From Marsupella aquatica (Eukaryota > Marchantiophyta), in contig OZ316898.1 in NCBI GenBank assembly GCA_973895155.1, positions 11,718,001 to 11,782,000 on the forward strand: a DNA stretch of 64,000 nucleotides. Reading direction: 5' to 3'. The notes beneath the pieces are model-generated. The model worked only from the letters and a program-made list of their open reading frames with translations, searched no databases and had not been told where the DNA came from. Below are positions 25,085 through 36,510 of the stretch, piece by piece. The position numbers and the translations under genes are program-made. How positions within the stretch are numbered: the first letter of the stretch is position 1; every line of letters starts with the position of its first letter.

Positions 25085-25600
25085 GTGGGCTGCATCTGCC
25101 TTGAAGGTTTGAAGCTTCCAAACTGAAGGGTAAATTGGTGGTGCTGTTTGGATTACGTTGGTCTCCCGTGGAGGAGGTGGGCTGCATCTGGCTTGGAGGT
25201 TTGAAGCTTCCAAACTGAAAGATGAAAGGTTTTGAAGCTTCCAAACTGAAAGATGAAAGGGTTTGAAGCTTCCAAACTGAAAGATGAAAGGGTTTGAAGC
25301 TTCGACACATAAAGATGAAAGGGTTTGAAGCTTCGAAACTGAAAGATGAAAGGGTTTGAAGCTTCGAAACTGAAGATGAAAGGTTTTGAAGCTTCGAAAC
25401 TGAAGATGAAAGGTTTTGAAGCTTCGAAACTGAAAGACGAAACTGAAAGACGAAACTGGAAGACGATGTTTGAAGCATCGAAACTGGAAGACGATGTTTG
25501 AAGCATCGAAACTGGAACATGATGTTTGAAGCTTCGAAACTGAAAGACGAGGTTTGAAGCTTCGAAACCGAAAGATGAAATGGTGGTGCTGTTTGGTTTA
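25085..25600 (+). repeat. About 30-bp minisatellite with two partial copies of the U2 3' end
   Basis: Units near 'GGTTTGAAGCTTCCAAACTG' plus 'AAAGATGAAAGG' repeat roughly a dozen times, drifting to 'GAAACTGGAAGACGATG' units near 25440-25540. At 25085-25110 and 25177-25200 stand blocks ('AGGTGGGCTGCATCTG', then 'CTTGGAGG' or 'CTTGAAGG') that match the 3' end of the U2 gene at 25619-25645. Each is preceded by the same 'GGTGCTGTTTGGATTACGTT' flank seen beside U2. Confidence 0.8.
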
Positions 25601-25620
25601 AGTTGGTCTCCCTTGTAGGA

Positions 25621-25817
25621 GGTGGGCTGCGCCTGCCTTGGAGGTAGTGCAAGACCAAGGCGACACTGGCGGGACCGAAGCAGCAAGCTACCCCGTTGGC
25701 CCCGCACCCGAGAGAAATTAGATTAATATCGTGAGGGTCGATGACCCTCGTATCAGATATTAAACTGATAAGAACAGATACTACACTTGATCTTAGCCAA
25801 AAGGCCGAGAAAGGTAT
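25621..25817 (-). ncRNA. U2: U2 spliceosomal snRNA
   Basis: U2 RNA base-pairs with the intron branch site in the spliceosome. Read on the minus strand from 25817 it starts ATACCTTTCTCGGCC and continues with TTTTGGCTAAGATCAAG, then TGTAGTATCTG, which carries the GUAGUA branch-site recognition element, and TTATCAGTTTAATATCTG. This is the near-invariant 5' third of U2. A hairpin around GGGTCATCGACCC follows (stem-loop II), then an AATTTCTCT stretch as the likely Sm site, then GC-rich 3' stem-loops ending near CCCACC at 25621. The length is about 197 nt, usual for U2. The 3' end is approximate. The 3' flank is a minisatellite containing copies of the U2 tail. Confidence 0.95.
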
Positions 25818-25840
25818 GCCACTTCAGCGGGAATCGCTGG

Positions 25841-25848
25841 TTTATGTA
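25841..25848 (-). promoter_or_regulatory. TATA-like box of the U2 gene
   Basis: On the minus strand TACATAAA lies at about -31 to -24 from the U2 start, where plant snRNA genes keep their TATA box. A clear match to the angiosperm upstream sequence element (RTCCCACATCG) was not found further upstream. Confidence 0.5.
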
Positions 25849-26289
25849 CTCTACCGCTGGAAAGTAAGAAGGACACGCTCCTATGCTTATGGTCTTTTCC
25901 GTAAAGCTCTCCCGCGACTTGCGGACCTACTCGCTTGGCCGGACCAATATTCGTGGTTTGTAGAGTAGGGGGTCTCAATTGTGAATCCGCGGAATTACAA
26001 AACGGCAATGGGATTATGAGACAGCGGGTTTCATCCGCTACATTGGCCCCGGGTACCACATATAGACCCTGCAACTAGGGGGGGGCATATTATTTGAAAC
26101 TGTTAGCTTAGGATTGATTCAGCCCACAAGAGGCTTCCCTGTGTTTGCTCTGCAACATGTTTGCTAATAAATACAGAGCCAAAGTGGTCACCGAACAACG
26201 TCGCTCCTAGACCGAAAGTGTGACCACCACAGTTTAGGATGTCGCACACTTTTGGTGGAAGTCCCTTTGGGGGCATTACCTGGCAGCCT

Positions 26290-26720
26290 GTGTGGGCCCC
26301 AGGTCCAAAATTGAGACACCCTACTGTCCAAAGCACTTTGGCAGACATGGAGGTAGATCAAGGTTGCAAAGATTTTCCAACCCGGTGACAAAGTCAGTGT
26401 ATCCAAGCATTTTGGTAAAAATGGAGGTCTCCACCCAAGTTGCAAAGTATATCCCAGCATTTTGGCCATCAAGTGACAAAGTCAGTGTATCCAAGCAATT
26501 TATTTATTTTTGCACACACATCCGAGCATTTTGGCAAAGATGGAGGTCCATCCCTGATGGCAAATTAAAGTACCTCCTAGCATTTTTGGCAAGCAAGGAG
26601 GTCCATCCCAGTGGCAAAGTATATCCAATCATCTTTCCAAACGTGGAGGTCCATCCAAGTTTGCAAAGTATATCCCAGGATTTTGGGCAAACGTGTATTT
26701 ACACTCTGGCTACAATTCCG
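26290..26720 (+). repeat. Degenerate tandem repeat, about 50-60 bp unit
   Basis: 'GCATTTTGGCAAAGATGGAGGTCCATCC' and 'AAGTTGCAAAGTATATCCC'-like pieces recur about seven times with insertions. Non-coding. Confidence 0.65.
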
Positions 26721-27350
26721 GAACAGCACTACGGTATCATTCCCGTGTAAATAATAATGATTCTCCTCCAAAAAGCTCTCACTCATCATCTCGTCGGCTC
26801 ATCGGGCTTTGCTCGGCCCACCACAGATTAGAGACCGTCAGTCCCCAATAGACCATGACTGATCTCTAGCGCTGCAGACGAGTGATGCCGCCGAGGTGGT
26901 GCGCGAATGTGCAGAACCGTCGGTGTTTCTGGCGGACAGATCTGATGAGGTGCACCGAAACTTTCATGCTGATTATTAATTTTACTGCTGCTGTCGGTTG
27001 TGCCTATCCTCTCCGTGACTTCGTCGTCTCCACTCTCCAACCTCCCCGAGCGTTGTGATCAACATTTGGGTCCATGCTTTGCTTTTCTTGCATTCCCTGC
27101 ACTGCTCTGCTCTTCTCTTCTCTGCTGCTGCGCCGCTGTGTTTCGAGTGTACTGCATTCTTCGCCGGCGAAGTGAGATTAGTTTCCCGTTTGACTGGTGT
27201 CGTCGACGCACTGTTCCATTTTCCCAATTCAGTCGTTGAGCTGCAATTCAATAATCTGTGTCGATCACCCCCCCCCCTCCTTCACTGCCTCCTCGGACAC
27301 CCGAGTGAAGGAGCACGGTCCTGTGTTGGTGTATCGAGCTAGCAATCGGC

Positions 27351-27416
27351 TGTGTCTCGAGTCGATGAGGTGAATCGGAGCTCGTTTGTGTCTCGAGTCG
27401 ATGAGGTGAATCGGAG
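27351..27416 (+). repeat. 30-bp direct repeat in the LBD gene leader
   Basis: The 30 bases at 27351-27380 (starting TGTGTCTCGAGTCGATGAGG) recur exactly at 27387-27416, 36 bp on. The pair lies 105-170 bp before the LBD start codon, in the 5' leader or proximal promoter. Confidence 0.85.
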
Positions 27417-27520
27417 GTCGTTGAGGTGTGGTGGTGGTGGTGCAGTGGTTGATTCATTTCGTGACGTAGTGAGCTTTTTGGACACGGATCGGATTGGAGA
27501 GTGTGGCATCGGGAACAGAG

Positions 27521-29885
27521 ATGTCGTCTGCCATTGACGTGTGCGAGGGGTGCAGGCGGTTGAGGAAGCGCTGTGACAAGGACAACTGTGTCCTGCACCC
27601 GTGCCTGGAATCGTTGTGGCCGAGCAGCAGGCAGTCCCAGGGGAATGCCACTGTTTTTCTCGCCAAGTACTTCGGGAGGAAACGCTTTTTCAAACTTCTG
27701 GAGGCAGTCAATAGTCAACAAAGGGCAGGTATGTCTCTGGGACTTCGTCTGGACGCAGCAGTATATTGGTATTGTTGTCTTCCCTCTTGAGACTGCACGG
27801 ACTTAACTTGAGAGCCTCTTCGGGTTCACAGTGTTTCCTCTACTTGTTCTCTTTTATTTGTGTTGTGTTGGAGCGGAGATGGATTATTGTTGTCCTCCCG
27901 ATGTGTTTCTCTACACATCTGCTCATAGCGCTACTGTGGGCAGAGAAAGCGTTACTGGGCATGAATAGGGCTTAAGAAGGAAATTATGTCAAAGGGACAA
28001 CATTATGCTCAACGAGGACAACGTCGATTGTGTACGGGTGAGAGTGAGCAGGGATAAATTGAATTTGGCAGACGATGATTCTTCCTTACCGAGTAAAAGC
28101 TTTAGGAGTCAAATGTTTATTAAACCCTCATATTCTAACGGTGCTCTGTACCTATGGGAGTCTCTCAAGAGCTTCTATTGTGGGCAAAATGATCTGATGC
28201 TTCAATTTGCGAAGAGAGGTACTCGATTGGCATTTGTTGTTTGTGACCGTTGTAATGAGTGCCTGTAATCTAGGATAGGATAGTTTCCCTTACGAACTCT
28301 TGTCCATCCAGGGAATGGGAAGGTCCATGACCACGTAGCTGTGGGTTAAAAAGAATTTCCATATCCTATTTGTACACGGTAGATCCCCCAAACATTTCTG
28401 AACTGTTAGAAGTTTTAGTACACTTCACTTACGCCTCTGTGAAATGGACTTGGTAGATAACAAACCTATGACGAAGAAAGCAGAGGAGTTGCGTGCTGCA
28501 GTGCTTCTTTTTTAATTTGGCCGTCCAGAGAAACAGTTGGTGTGGTATGCGCCACGGATTATAGTCGTATAATATATGTAGAGATTGAATTACTCCAAGA
28601 CAAGTTGCACTCATGAGACGGATCTTGTTTTGAACATAAGACGTCTGCCGCGGAACTATTATTAGGGAACTTGATTCATGAAATGTATTATCAAAATTGT
28701 GATGACACGAAATATCTAGACAGTCAACTGTTTGCGGATTTTGTCTATATAAAATAGGATTTGTTTCGTGTAGTATTGGATGGAAGGTTAAAGAATTTCA
28801 CGGACATCAACTTTACACAAGAACAGGAGAAAATGAGGAACTTCACTTGAAATATCTATCAACGACAGTAATTGCATGTGTTGTCACAATTATAGAAGGT
28901 CGTTGCTGTATACTTAACAACAAGCCACGATAATGGAATGAACATAACATCTGGTTCCAACTGTCTGACTAAGGCGGAGACTGTGTGAATATGGTTTCTA
29001 CGTTAGACCCTCGCACTTCAAATGAACCGAATAAGCACTTGATGTGATGCAAGTGTCTGTCTAAGTGTGGGTGCGGAGATGGACGGCAAGAACTTTCAAG
29101 ACCTGAACGTCTGACAATTTATTGCCAATCTCATAGTTGTCTTCTCCCTTTCATAGGTAGTGGTATTCATCCAAGAGAAATGCGTTGGGCCAGTGGCTGA
29201 GGCTGATTATGGGATAACCATTGTGGGCAAATGGTTATCTTGTCATCCTCAGGTTTCAATACATAGTAGTTGCTCCAGAAGAACACCAGTTGGTGCAACA
29301 GCCTTTCGTAAAAGTTAGATGGAACATCAGTAATTTTCCAGAGATTCCCAGTGTTTCAGGTCCACTATCAGGGTCCTTGCGATTCCTCTTTTGATTTCTA
29401 GTTCTAGCAACGATTTCAGTAGCATTGTACGGAGGCTAGACACGGTCTGGTGCACCGTAAGGTCCGTTGATAGACACTGATGCTGTTATGCGATGTGTGA
29501 AACAAATGAATGAATCGCAGCGCTGTTCGAATCTCTGCTGCAAGAGGCGTGTGGGAGGACAGTAAATCCCCTCGGCGGAGCAACGGGGCTGCTTAGGGCG
29601 GGTAGGTGGGCAGAATGTCAAACGGCAGTGACGACGGTGTTGAATGGGGAATCGTTGCGTGCGGTGCCTGATGCGCCCTCCACGCCACCCGTGACAAATG
29701 TAAGCCTTTCGTCATTATATCCCACCATCGTCATCGCGAGAAACGTAAAAGAGTTCCCAGAGCGGAAGAATGTTACAGTGGAGGGTAAGGACATTGATGA
29801 TGGACAGCTTCCCTCGCTGGCTGTTGCGGACTGTAGTCCATGGTGGCAGCATCTCAGTCTAGACTTGAACTCTGCTTTTCGATGA
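27521..29885 (+). CDS. LOB-domain (LBD) transcription factor, class II, two exons
   Basis: Plant-specific DNA-binding transcription factor. Exon 1 is 27521-27728 (donor CAG|GTATGT) and exon 2 is 29521-29885 (acceptor ATCGCAG). The phase-1 join keeps frame and gives 190 residues. The LOB domain starts almost at once: 'CEGCRRLRKRCDKDNC' zinc-finger-like block, 'HPCLESLW', then 'NATVFLAKYFGRKRFFKLL' (GAS block). After the intron comes 'LFESLLQEACGRTVNPLGG' and 'ATGLLRAGRW'. The class I leucine-zipper-like coil is absent, so this is class II. The C terminus ends with 'LSLDLNSAFR', an LxLxL EAR-type repression motif. Odd point: the last two Cys are four residues apart, not the usual three. The intron position inside the LOB domain is the family norm. 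Confidence 0.9.
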
Positions 29886-30227
29886 TTGAAACCGTGCAGA
29901 TTATCGTCCTCCTTCTCCTTCTCCTCTTTTAGTTTTTTGGATTCCCTGAGCATTGCTTCTGTAGTTTATTTGAGCGAAGTTGAACGTCCACCCGTTTATG
30001 ATCTCGCTCGCTAGGTGATGGAAGTGTCTTCATACAATACGCCGAGTGCAAGTCCGAAACTACTAGCCATTTTTTTACCTTGTACTGTGAGGGGTTTTCG
30101 CTGGCACTGGTTCTGGACTGTATTATCCCTGTGGACCTATGTAGCGAGGTCTGAATCCCTTTCTTCGTTTCGTTCCTGTGAATTCCTCGCTGGAAGTGAT
30201 GGTTCTCCCATCGACATTGAGATTTGA

Positions 30228-30500
30228 CTGCGTTGTATCTTTGTAAATCAGAATCATGAACCAGTTGCAGGACCTGCAGCTTCTGTGTATCAGAATGGGG
30301 AATCGGTTGCAGGACATGCAGCTTCTGTGCATCAGAATGGTGAATCGGTTGCAGTACCTTCAGGTTCTGTCTATCGGAATGGTGATTCGGTTGAAGTACC
30401 CGCATCTTCCGACAATCAAAACGGTGATCCTGTCGAAGCGCCTTCTGTTTTTGTGAATCAGAATGATATGCCGGTGGAAGAATCTGCAGCACCTTCATGA
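30228..30500 (+). CDS. Partial gene: exon encoding six 14-residue repeats
   Basis: One frame runs from 30228 to a TGA at 30498-30500 and encodes six units near 'QNGESVAVPSGSVY' (42 bp each), ending 'EESAAPS'. The units differ by many substitutions yet all keep the frame and the Q/R-N-G-(E/D)-S/P-V core, which suggests coding use. There is no upstream ATG in frame. An acceptor-like TCAG at 30248-30251 or TTGCAG at 30264-30269 could open the exon. About 40 bp further on, a candidate exon (30565-30692, 'MRVTIRVTHKLEEDLRRDAR') ends at a strong donor (GTGAGT), so this may be part of a larger or alternatively spliced gene. I do not recognise the family. Confidence 0.35.
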   Translation: MRCIFVNQNHEPVAGPAASVYQNGESVAGHAASVHQNGESVAVPSGSVYRNGDSVEVPASSDNQNGDPVEAPSVFVNQNDMPVEESAAPS

Positions 30501-30699
30501 GTCTCTCTTCTTATATCTCTCCCTCTATCCACGGTTTGGCTTTTTCTTGGCTAAGCCGCACTTAATGCGAGTGACAATTCGAGTGACGCACAAGCTTGAA
30601 GAAGACCTCCGACGGGATGCGAGAGAGGGATGGCTGACTGTGGGCGAGCCTCTACCGAGCAGAGTCCAACGACTTTTCAACGGCGACGTGGGTGAGTAG

Positions 30700-32900
30700 A
30701 ATTTCAATCTATGTCTGTACTACAGGACTCCTAGGAGTACGTCCGTGACTATGTCGATCTCTATTTTACTTACCGTCTACCCTTGCTCAGTACTTTCCAC
30801 CGATGCCCTTGTAGCCCCTGTAGCACCTGAATTTTTTGGAACATTGACCACATTATCATGGGTGATGGGGTCTTCATTCTTCACCTCTCGAGGTTTCGTA
30901 ATCCAGCTGGACGTTTTTGAGTCTTCTGAGCCAGAGTCACCTGTCTGATTTGTCTCATGCAGGCGTTTGCTAGTGTTTCCTGCCAACGTTTGCGAGAAGC
31001 GGTGTACCGAGTTGGTTACAGTCTTACCCTGACCTCGTCGTGGGAGGACAAATGCCTCTAGTTCGGCTCTGGAGTCATTCTGAAACGCTGGCTGGATATG
31101 GAGTTGCTATTCTCAGTGCCATCAACGATCGGTTGACAATTTATGACAGTCCATCAGATTCTTTACTGTACTTTAGTAAAGTGCTTTGTCGATCTTACTG
31201 CCTCACAATACGAGTCTGGAGTAATCTCTCTGCTTGGAACCAGATTGTTATCTGTCGTTTACATTGCGATGGGCTGCACATGGACATTATTTCGGAAGAT
31301 TGTTCTGAATATCAGATTCTGAAATGTAATCCAGCCATTTACCTTAGATGACGCAATGGACATCAAAGCGATAAACAGAGGACAGCTACTTCTTCCCATC
31401 CACCAGATGCTCAATGAGTAGCTACCCCATTGTGGTTGCCAGAGATAACCGTATGAAAGGACCCAAATGTCTCACTTGGCAAAAAGAGACTTGGATTAGT
31501 GGTTCTTGGTACTCATCTGTCAGACAGTGGTCATTGCTTTTGAGCGTAAGTGATGACCCACTTTTCCATGAGAACTTTAGCAGAATCCTGCATTAGGATC
31601 TCAACTGCATTGCAAAACGACACTGCACCCACATCATTGATAGGCTTCCTACTTCTGCACCACAACGGACCGATGGTGATATGTGCTCACTTCCATAGCT
31701 CAGTGACTGAAGTCTACAAAAACGAACTTAACCATTCACACCCCTACGAGAGATAGAGTGGGAAATACTTGTAATAATGAGTCTTCTGAAGTCTCTAGCG
31801 AAACGTCTGGCACGAAGACAACCCATCTACTCATCAGCAGGCACTCAAGGCCTTACGAGCTGTGGGTACAAAATGAAGATGAAAGGGATACAATGGGCAC
31901 CATAGCTCAGTTAGTCGATACATGGAGCACATGGTATTGTAGTGATTTTGAATAACCCTGTTTTATCCAGGCAAGAAACTGAGAAGAGGACCCGTTCATG
32001 ACAATTCCATTTTTTCCTGATGGGTTCATTCTATTTGTACTCTTATTAACTTCATCCTAAATGATATCTGGAATACTCAGTTTTTTCTCGTTTGAGTATT
32101 TTAGAATGCCGTGATGACTTGATGTCAGCTAGTCCACCATATTGATCTTCTGTCACAACATGAAAATGACTTTGGTCGGCTTGGAACTTTTGTAATTCTA
32201 AGGCAGTCCCTTCCCTATATCACTCTTAGCACCACCTCTTTGCTCATCTTACTTATAGAGAGCAAACAGAAGCTAGAGGTCAGGTCGACACTTAGAGTGA
32301 GGCCTCTAGGTGAAGACAAAACTAATAAGAACAAAACTGAAACTGAATACCAAAAACATGGATGGGGTCGAAACTTCCATGGAAATGGAACAACATAGAT
32401 ACTTCTGCAAGGCTTTTTTTAATTTTTTTATTGCTATTGTGATTCTAAGAATGAGCATTCAGACTAGTAGCTTAAAAAAGGGTCACAAGGATGAAAGATT
32501 ACATCGATCCCTCATTTCCGCTATATATGGATAAGGATACACCCCCGGATACACCATGTCTTGGTGGGTTTACTATCTCACCCAAGAGAGTTTCTTGTCC
32601 CTTTAGTCCAGTACCGATTTGCATCTACCTGGAGTACTTGTTTTACATGTAATGAATGTGACTTTTGTGCAGGTTAAAACCTCTGTATTTCTGAAGACTA
32701 GCTTGATTACCCCTTTCTTGAACCCAAATAGAGATAAGACCAAAAAAACAAAGCCTTGCAAAAGAATCTATATTGTTTCCCTTTCATGTTTGTCCTCATC
32801 CTTGTTTTGGTATGCACCAGCATAATTTTAAGGTTTTCACTTTTTGCCAGAGTGGCAAATGTCCACTCTCTGAAGAGAAGATACTCAAAATATTATTTAT
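30700..32900. other. Interval without recognisable genes
   Basis: Short frames only on both strands, no family motifs. It could hold introns and small exons of the unrecognised gene at 30.2-30.7 kb. The right edge ends at the Helitron terminus at 32905. Confidence 0.3.
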
Positions 32901-32924
32901 CTGACTAGCTCAATACCCGTGCGT

Positions 32925-33150
32925 TGCACAAAAGAAGTCGTGGCGGCCAAGATGTCGTGTTGGCCAAGATATCGTTGAGAAAAAAGATGTTGTGTCCGCC
33001 AAAAGGTTGTGGAGAGAAAAGATGTCGTGCCGGCCAAGCGGTCGTGGAGAGAAAGGATGTTGTGTCAGCCAAGAGGTCCTGGACAGAAAAGATGTCGTGC
33101 CGGCCAAGAGGTCGTTGAGAGAAGAGATGTGGTGTCGCCCAAGAAGTTGT
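32925..33150. repeat. Minisatellite inside the Helitron 3' end
   Basis: Units like 'AAAAGATGTCGTGCCGGCC' plus 'AAGAGGTCGTGGAGAG' (about 48 bp) recur four to five times next to the 3' terminus. They share the 'AAGATGTCG' core with the array beside the Helitron end at 7704. Confidence 0.75.
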
Positions 33151-33331
33151 TGAGAAAAAAATTGGCTAAGTATAAAAATGTTGTAAGTACAATATGGTCA
33201 ATAAGTAAAACATGTCATTGGTCAAAGACGTTATGAAGTAAAAGGTGTTGTTAAATCCAAAAGTGAAAGAATAACATTCACACTCAATACAATATTTTGA
33301 AGAGAATACACATGATGAGGTCTTTATTGAT

Positions 33332-35236
33332 TTAGTAGAGAACTTCATCATATACAACATTTTTGGTCAACTTTGCTAGAACTCCATCTTCATCGTCTGG
33401 AAGTAACACTTTTATCCTTGTAGGACATGTTGCTCTTGAAAAGGCAACATACAATTGACCATGACTGAAAACCGACTTAGAAAGTTGCAATCCTACATGT
33501 TCTAAAGTCTGACCTTGTGCCTTATTAATAGTCATGGCATATGCCACTCGAACTGGGAATTTGACTCTTCGCAGCATGAAAGGAAGTCCCTCATCTGACG
33601 TCAACGGAATACGTGGTATGAACGTTATGTTCCCTGCATGTTTGCCTGCAAGAACCCGCGCCTCTATGACACGACTATTGATTGTACGTACTATGAGTCG
33701 TGTCCCGTTACATAATCCTATAGTGAAGTCGACATTACGTAAAAGAATAACAGGGCATCCAACCTTAAGTACCAGCTTGTGCGGAGGCAAACCGCTGGGT
33801 GTTAGCGTATTCAAGAACTCAGTAGGGTAAAAGTCACGTCCTTCCAATTGATCGGGGCGATCTATACTTAAGAAGGTGTGCGCATCTCCTACGAGCCCTT
33901 CCAATATTGAACTGTTGATCTTCAACGCCTCCTTGTTCGTTGGCGCCAATATTGTTCTCTCGCTTAGGAACTTGTCATCAATATTCTCCAATGATGGATA
34001 AATTGCACAAATCAAGGAGTCGGTGTCAACAATGTTCTCCGTCATGGATGGCAGGTTCATGATCATGTTATTTAACGCTCCTTGCTTTGGCAATTTATCA
34101 TCCCCAAGTTGAAGGAGCCATTCTTGGAAAGTCTGGTTCCCAAACTCAATTGAAGTGGATGTACCCCACGCACGCATATTCTCTGTAAGCTTGAATGTCT
34201 TCACAGAGTGCCAAATGTGAGATCTCTTCAAGCATCCTCCCACAATCTGCGCACGGCTTGCTCTTGCTTTCACCGGCAGCACTTGTCGAAAGTCCCCTGC
34301 AAATGCAACCACCAGCCCCCCAAACTTTCTGTTGTCTTCTCTTATGTCGCAAAGTGTCCTATCAAGCGCCTCCACAACATGTTGATGAACCATAGGCGCT
34401 TCATCCCATAGAATGAATGTTGTCCTTCGCAACAATTCAGCAAGCTCCGTTTGCTTCTTCACGTTGCATAGTGATTGAGCATCAGGATTGAGAGGAAGCT
34501 TAAACCTTGAATGTGCTATGCGACCTCCATCCAACAACAAACCTGCAATTCTCGAAGAGGCCGCAGCCAACACTACGTCCCCATCAGCCCGCACCCTACG
34601 TAGAAGAACATTCTCCACAAAGGTCTTCCTTGTCCCTCCTGGCCCATCTATGAAGAATGTGGAAGCCTCACGACCCCAAACCGCCTCCAATATTGCAGTG
34701 TAAGCAGTGCGTTGCCCAACATTCAACAACGGCTCCTGCTCAGCCAATTGTTGTTCCAAATCCTCCTGGCGATAGGAGATCTCCTCCCATATCAATTGAT
34801 TGGTGTTCGCCAGATCTTCACAAAATTGTTCTGAAGGGAGGGGCAACCCGTATTCACCCAACGTCTTCCCTTGGGTGTGCAATGCCTGTCCAATTAAATA
34901 CAGTGCAAAGCTCCTTTGTTGTTCTTCCGAGGGTTCAAGAAAACCCATGCTGAGAAGGCGATGACAACAATCATCACTCAACTTTGAAGGGTAACTTGTC
35001 CACAGATCACACGGTTGTGTGGGGCCGCCAAAGATGAGGATGGTGATGAACAACCGTTGAAGTTGTGAGCCGGTCTGCATGAGGCCCGCCTCGCCAAGAC
35101 ACCTATCTCACTCTACATCATTCTCGTACAATCCACGCGCGAGGGCGGCCTCTTTGAACGTTGGATGCACCACGTTCTCAAAAGTTTGGAGATCTTCAAA
35201 ACTTTGAGCCCCAGTGACAACAATCAAGAGGGCTCA
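33332..35236 (-). pseudogene. Helitron Pif1-like helicase domain
   Basis: This is the C-terminal helicase of the Helitron protein, which unwinds DNA during rolling-circle transposition. The 582-codon frame from 35080 holds 'QRTAYTAILEAV', Walker A as 'GPGGTRKT' (family norm GPGGTGKT), Walker B 'ILWDEAPM', 'AGDFRQVLPV', 'TENMR' and the C-terminal 'AMTINKAQGQTLEHVGL' followed by 'HGQLYVAFSRA'. It ends normally at 33332. Just upstream the same frame continues but contains a TGA where family members have Trp ('ENDVE*DRCLGEAG') and a second TGA at 35234-35236. The Gly-to-Arg change in Walker A should abolish ATP binding. Confidence 0.9.
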
Positions 35237-36471
35237 CAAATAATATCTCTCCCCAGCCGATGGTGCCACAAAGTACATTCGCCCAATGCTAAACCCTTGC
35301 TGACGCGGAGACCGTTTCCGTAGAGCCTTGTTCCACGTCCATTCTTGAGGGAAATTAGTGTACGTGACATGGTGTGCCGATTCAAACATTGCATTTGTCT
35401 TGAACCATCCTATCAAAGTGGTATCCCTGTCCGACTCCCTTTCAACCATGTCTATGATGTCTGCATCTTCGCTCCCTTTCACAATGCACTTGGAGACGCT
35501 GGACAGAAGCACTACTCTCTGCCATTTTAAATTGGAAAATCCGCCACATCCCTTCCGCTGCAGACATGTAACGTGCATCAAGGTGTGTTTTGATTTCATC
35601 TCGTGACTCTCCAACTTCCACCATCGCCCGATCATGCCCCTTATATACATACTTGTATAAGTACTTAATCGCCTTAATGGAACAACAAATCTTCATGTTA
35701 ATGTGAGCATTGTATTTCATGTTCAAGTATGGGCTATAGGGAACAACCCATCTGTTGTCAAACCTAAATCCATTATTGTCCTTGCTGAATGACTGACCAT
35801 TGTCTCACCTCCGATACAAAGGATAGCCTCCGTCCCCAAATTGTGTCTCTGAGGAGAATTCGCAAGGATATTTCTTAGTGCACTTCCCATCTTCCATGCA
35901 AGGCGAGTTTGGATAATCTATGCCACATGGACCATGGACCATGCACTTGGTTATCGTCTCATGAAGTCGATGATATTTTACTCTATCTGGGATCTCCGCA
36001 CACACTAACTCATCCACCTCGTCAGGGGTGCTCTGCCAAAATGATCAACATGTGGGCATGGGGCAACCAACGCTTTTGGAACTCTATGACATACATAGAG
36101 GCAACGGGCCTTCCTAAGACCCCTTGGTGAACCTCTGCCAACAGCGCCCTTAGCTTCAATTTGAAGCATCGTGCCACAATCTCATCCCGGTCGGTTGGAC
36201 TCTGAACCTCAAAGCACTTTGCTTTGATCTCCAGCCATTCTGGATTGCAAGTGAACGTGATGAAGAGATCTGGCGGGCCGTATGTGCGTACAATAGCCAT
36301 GGCATCCTGGTATGCTTGGGCCATGCTATGTGCGCTACCACCATAAGTTGAGGGCAGGATGAAAGTCTTGCCCAACTCACTTGCACGTGCATCTCCCTCG
36401 TGCACGGCATCTTGAAGACCCGAATATAGGTCAGTCCGCAATTTTTGTTGATTATTGCGGATATACGTCAA
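35234..36471 (-). pseudogene. Helitron Rep (HUH nuclease) domain, frameshifted
   Basis: Fragments in different frames make up the Helitron_like_N domain. The frame 36471-36022 has 'NNQQKLRTDLYSGLQDA', 'ILPSTYGGSAHSM', 'DLFITFTCNPEW' and the metal-binding 'RWLPHAHMLIIL' (HUH as HAH). The frame 36017-35805 gives 'HGPCGIDYPNSPCMEDGKC' and 'KKYPCEFSSETQFGDGGYP'. The frame 35726-35442 has 'KYLYKYVYKGHDR', the Tyr motif that attacks DNA. The two HUH histidines and the tyrosines are kept, but several shifts join the pieces. Confidence 0.85.
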
Positions 36472-36510
36472 GCGTGTTTGATCGATGCATGCGTAGGCAT
36501 CAACAATGTA

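Noticed and set aside
24848-25540. CRISPR-like array
   Set aside because: Repeats are contiguous, with no unique spacers of constant length, and this is a plant nuclear context.
24813-25658. 281-codon minus-strand frame over the GAAGCTTC arrays
   Set aside because: It is made of 57-bp and about 30-bp repeats plus the U2 tail; the frame follows from repeat length.
28005-28268. 87-codon frame in the LBD intron as a missing LOB exon
   Set aside because: The true second half of the LOB domain is at 29521 with matching phase; this frame has no LOB motif.
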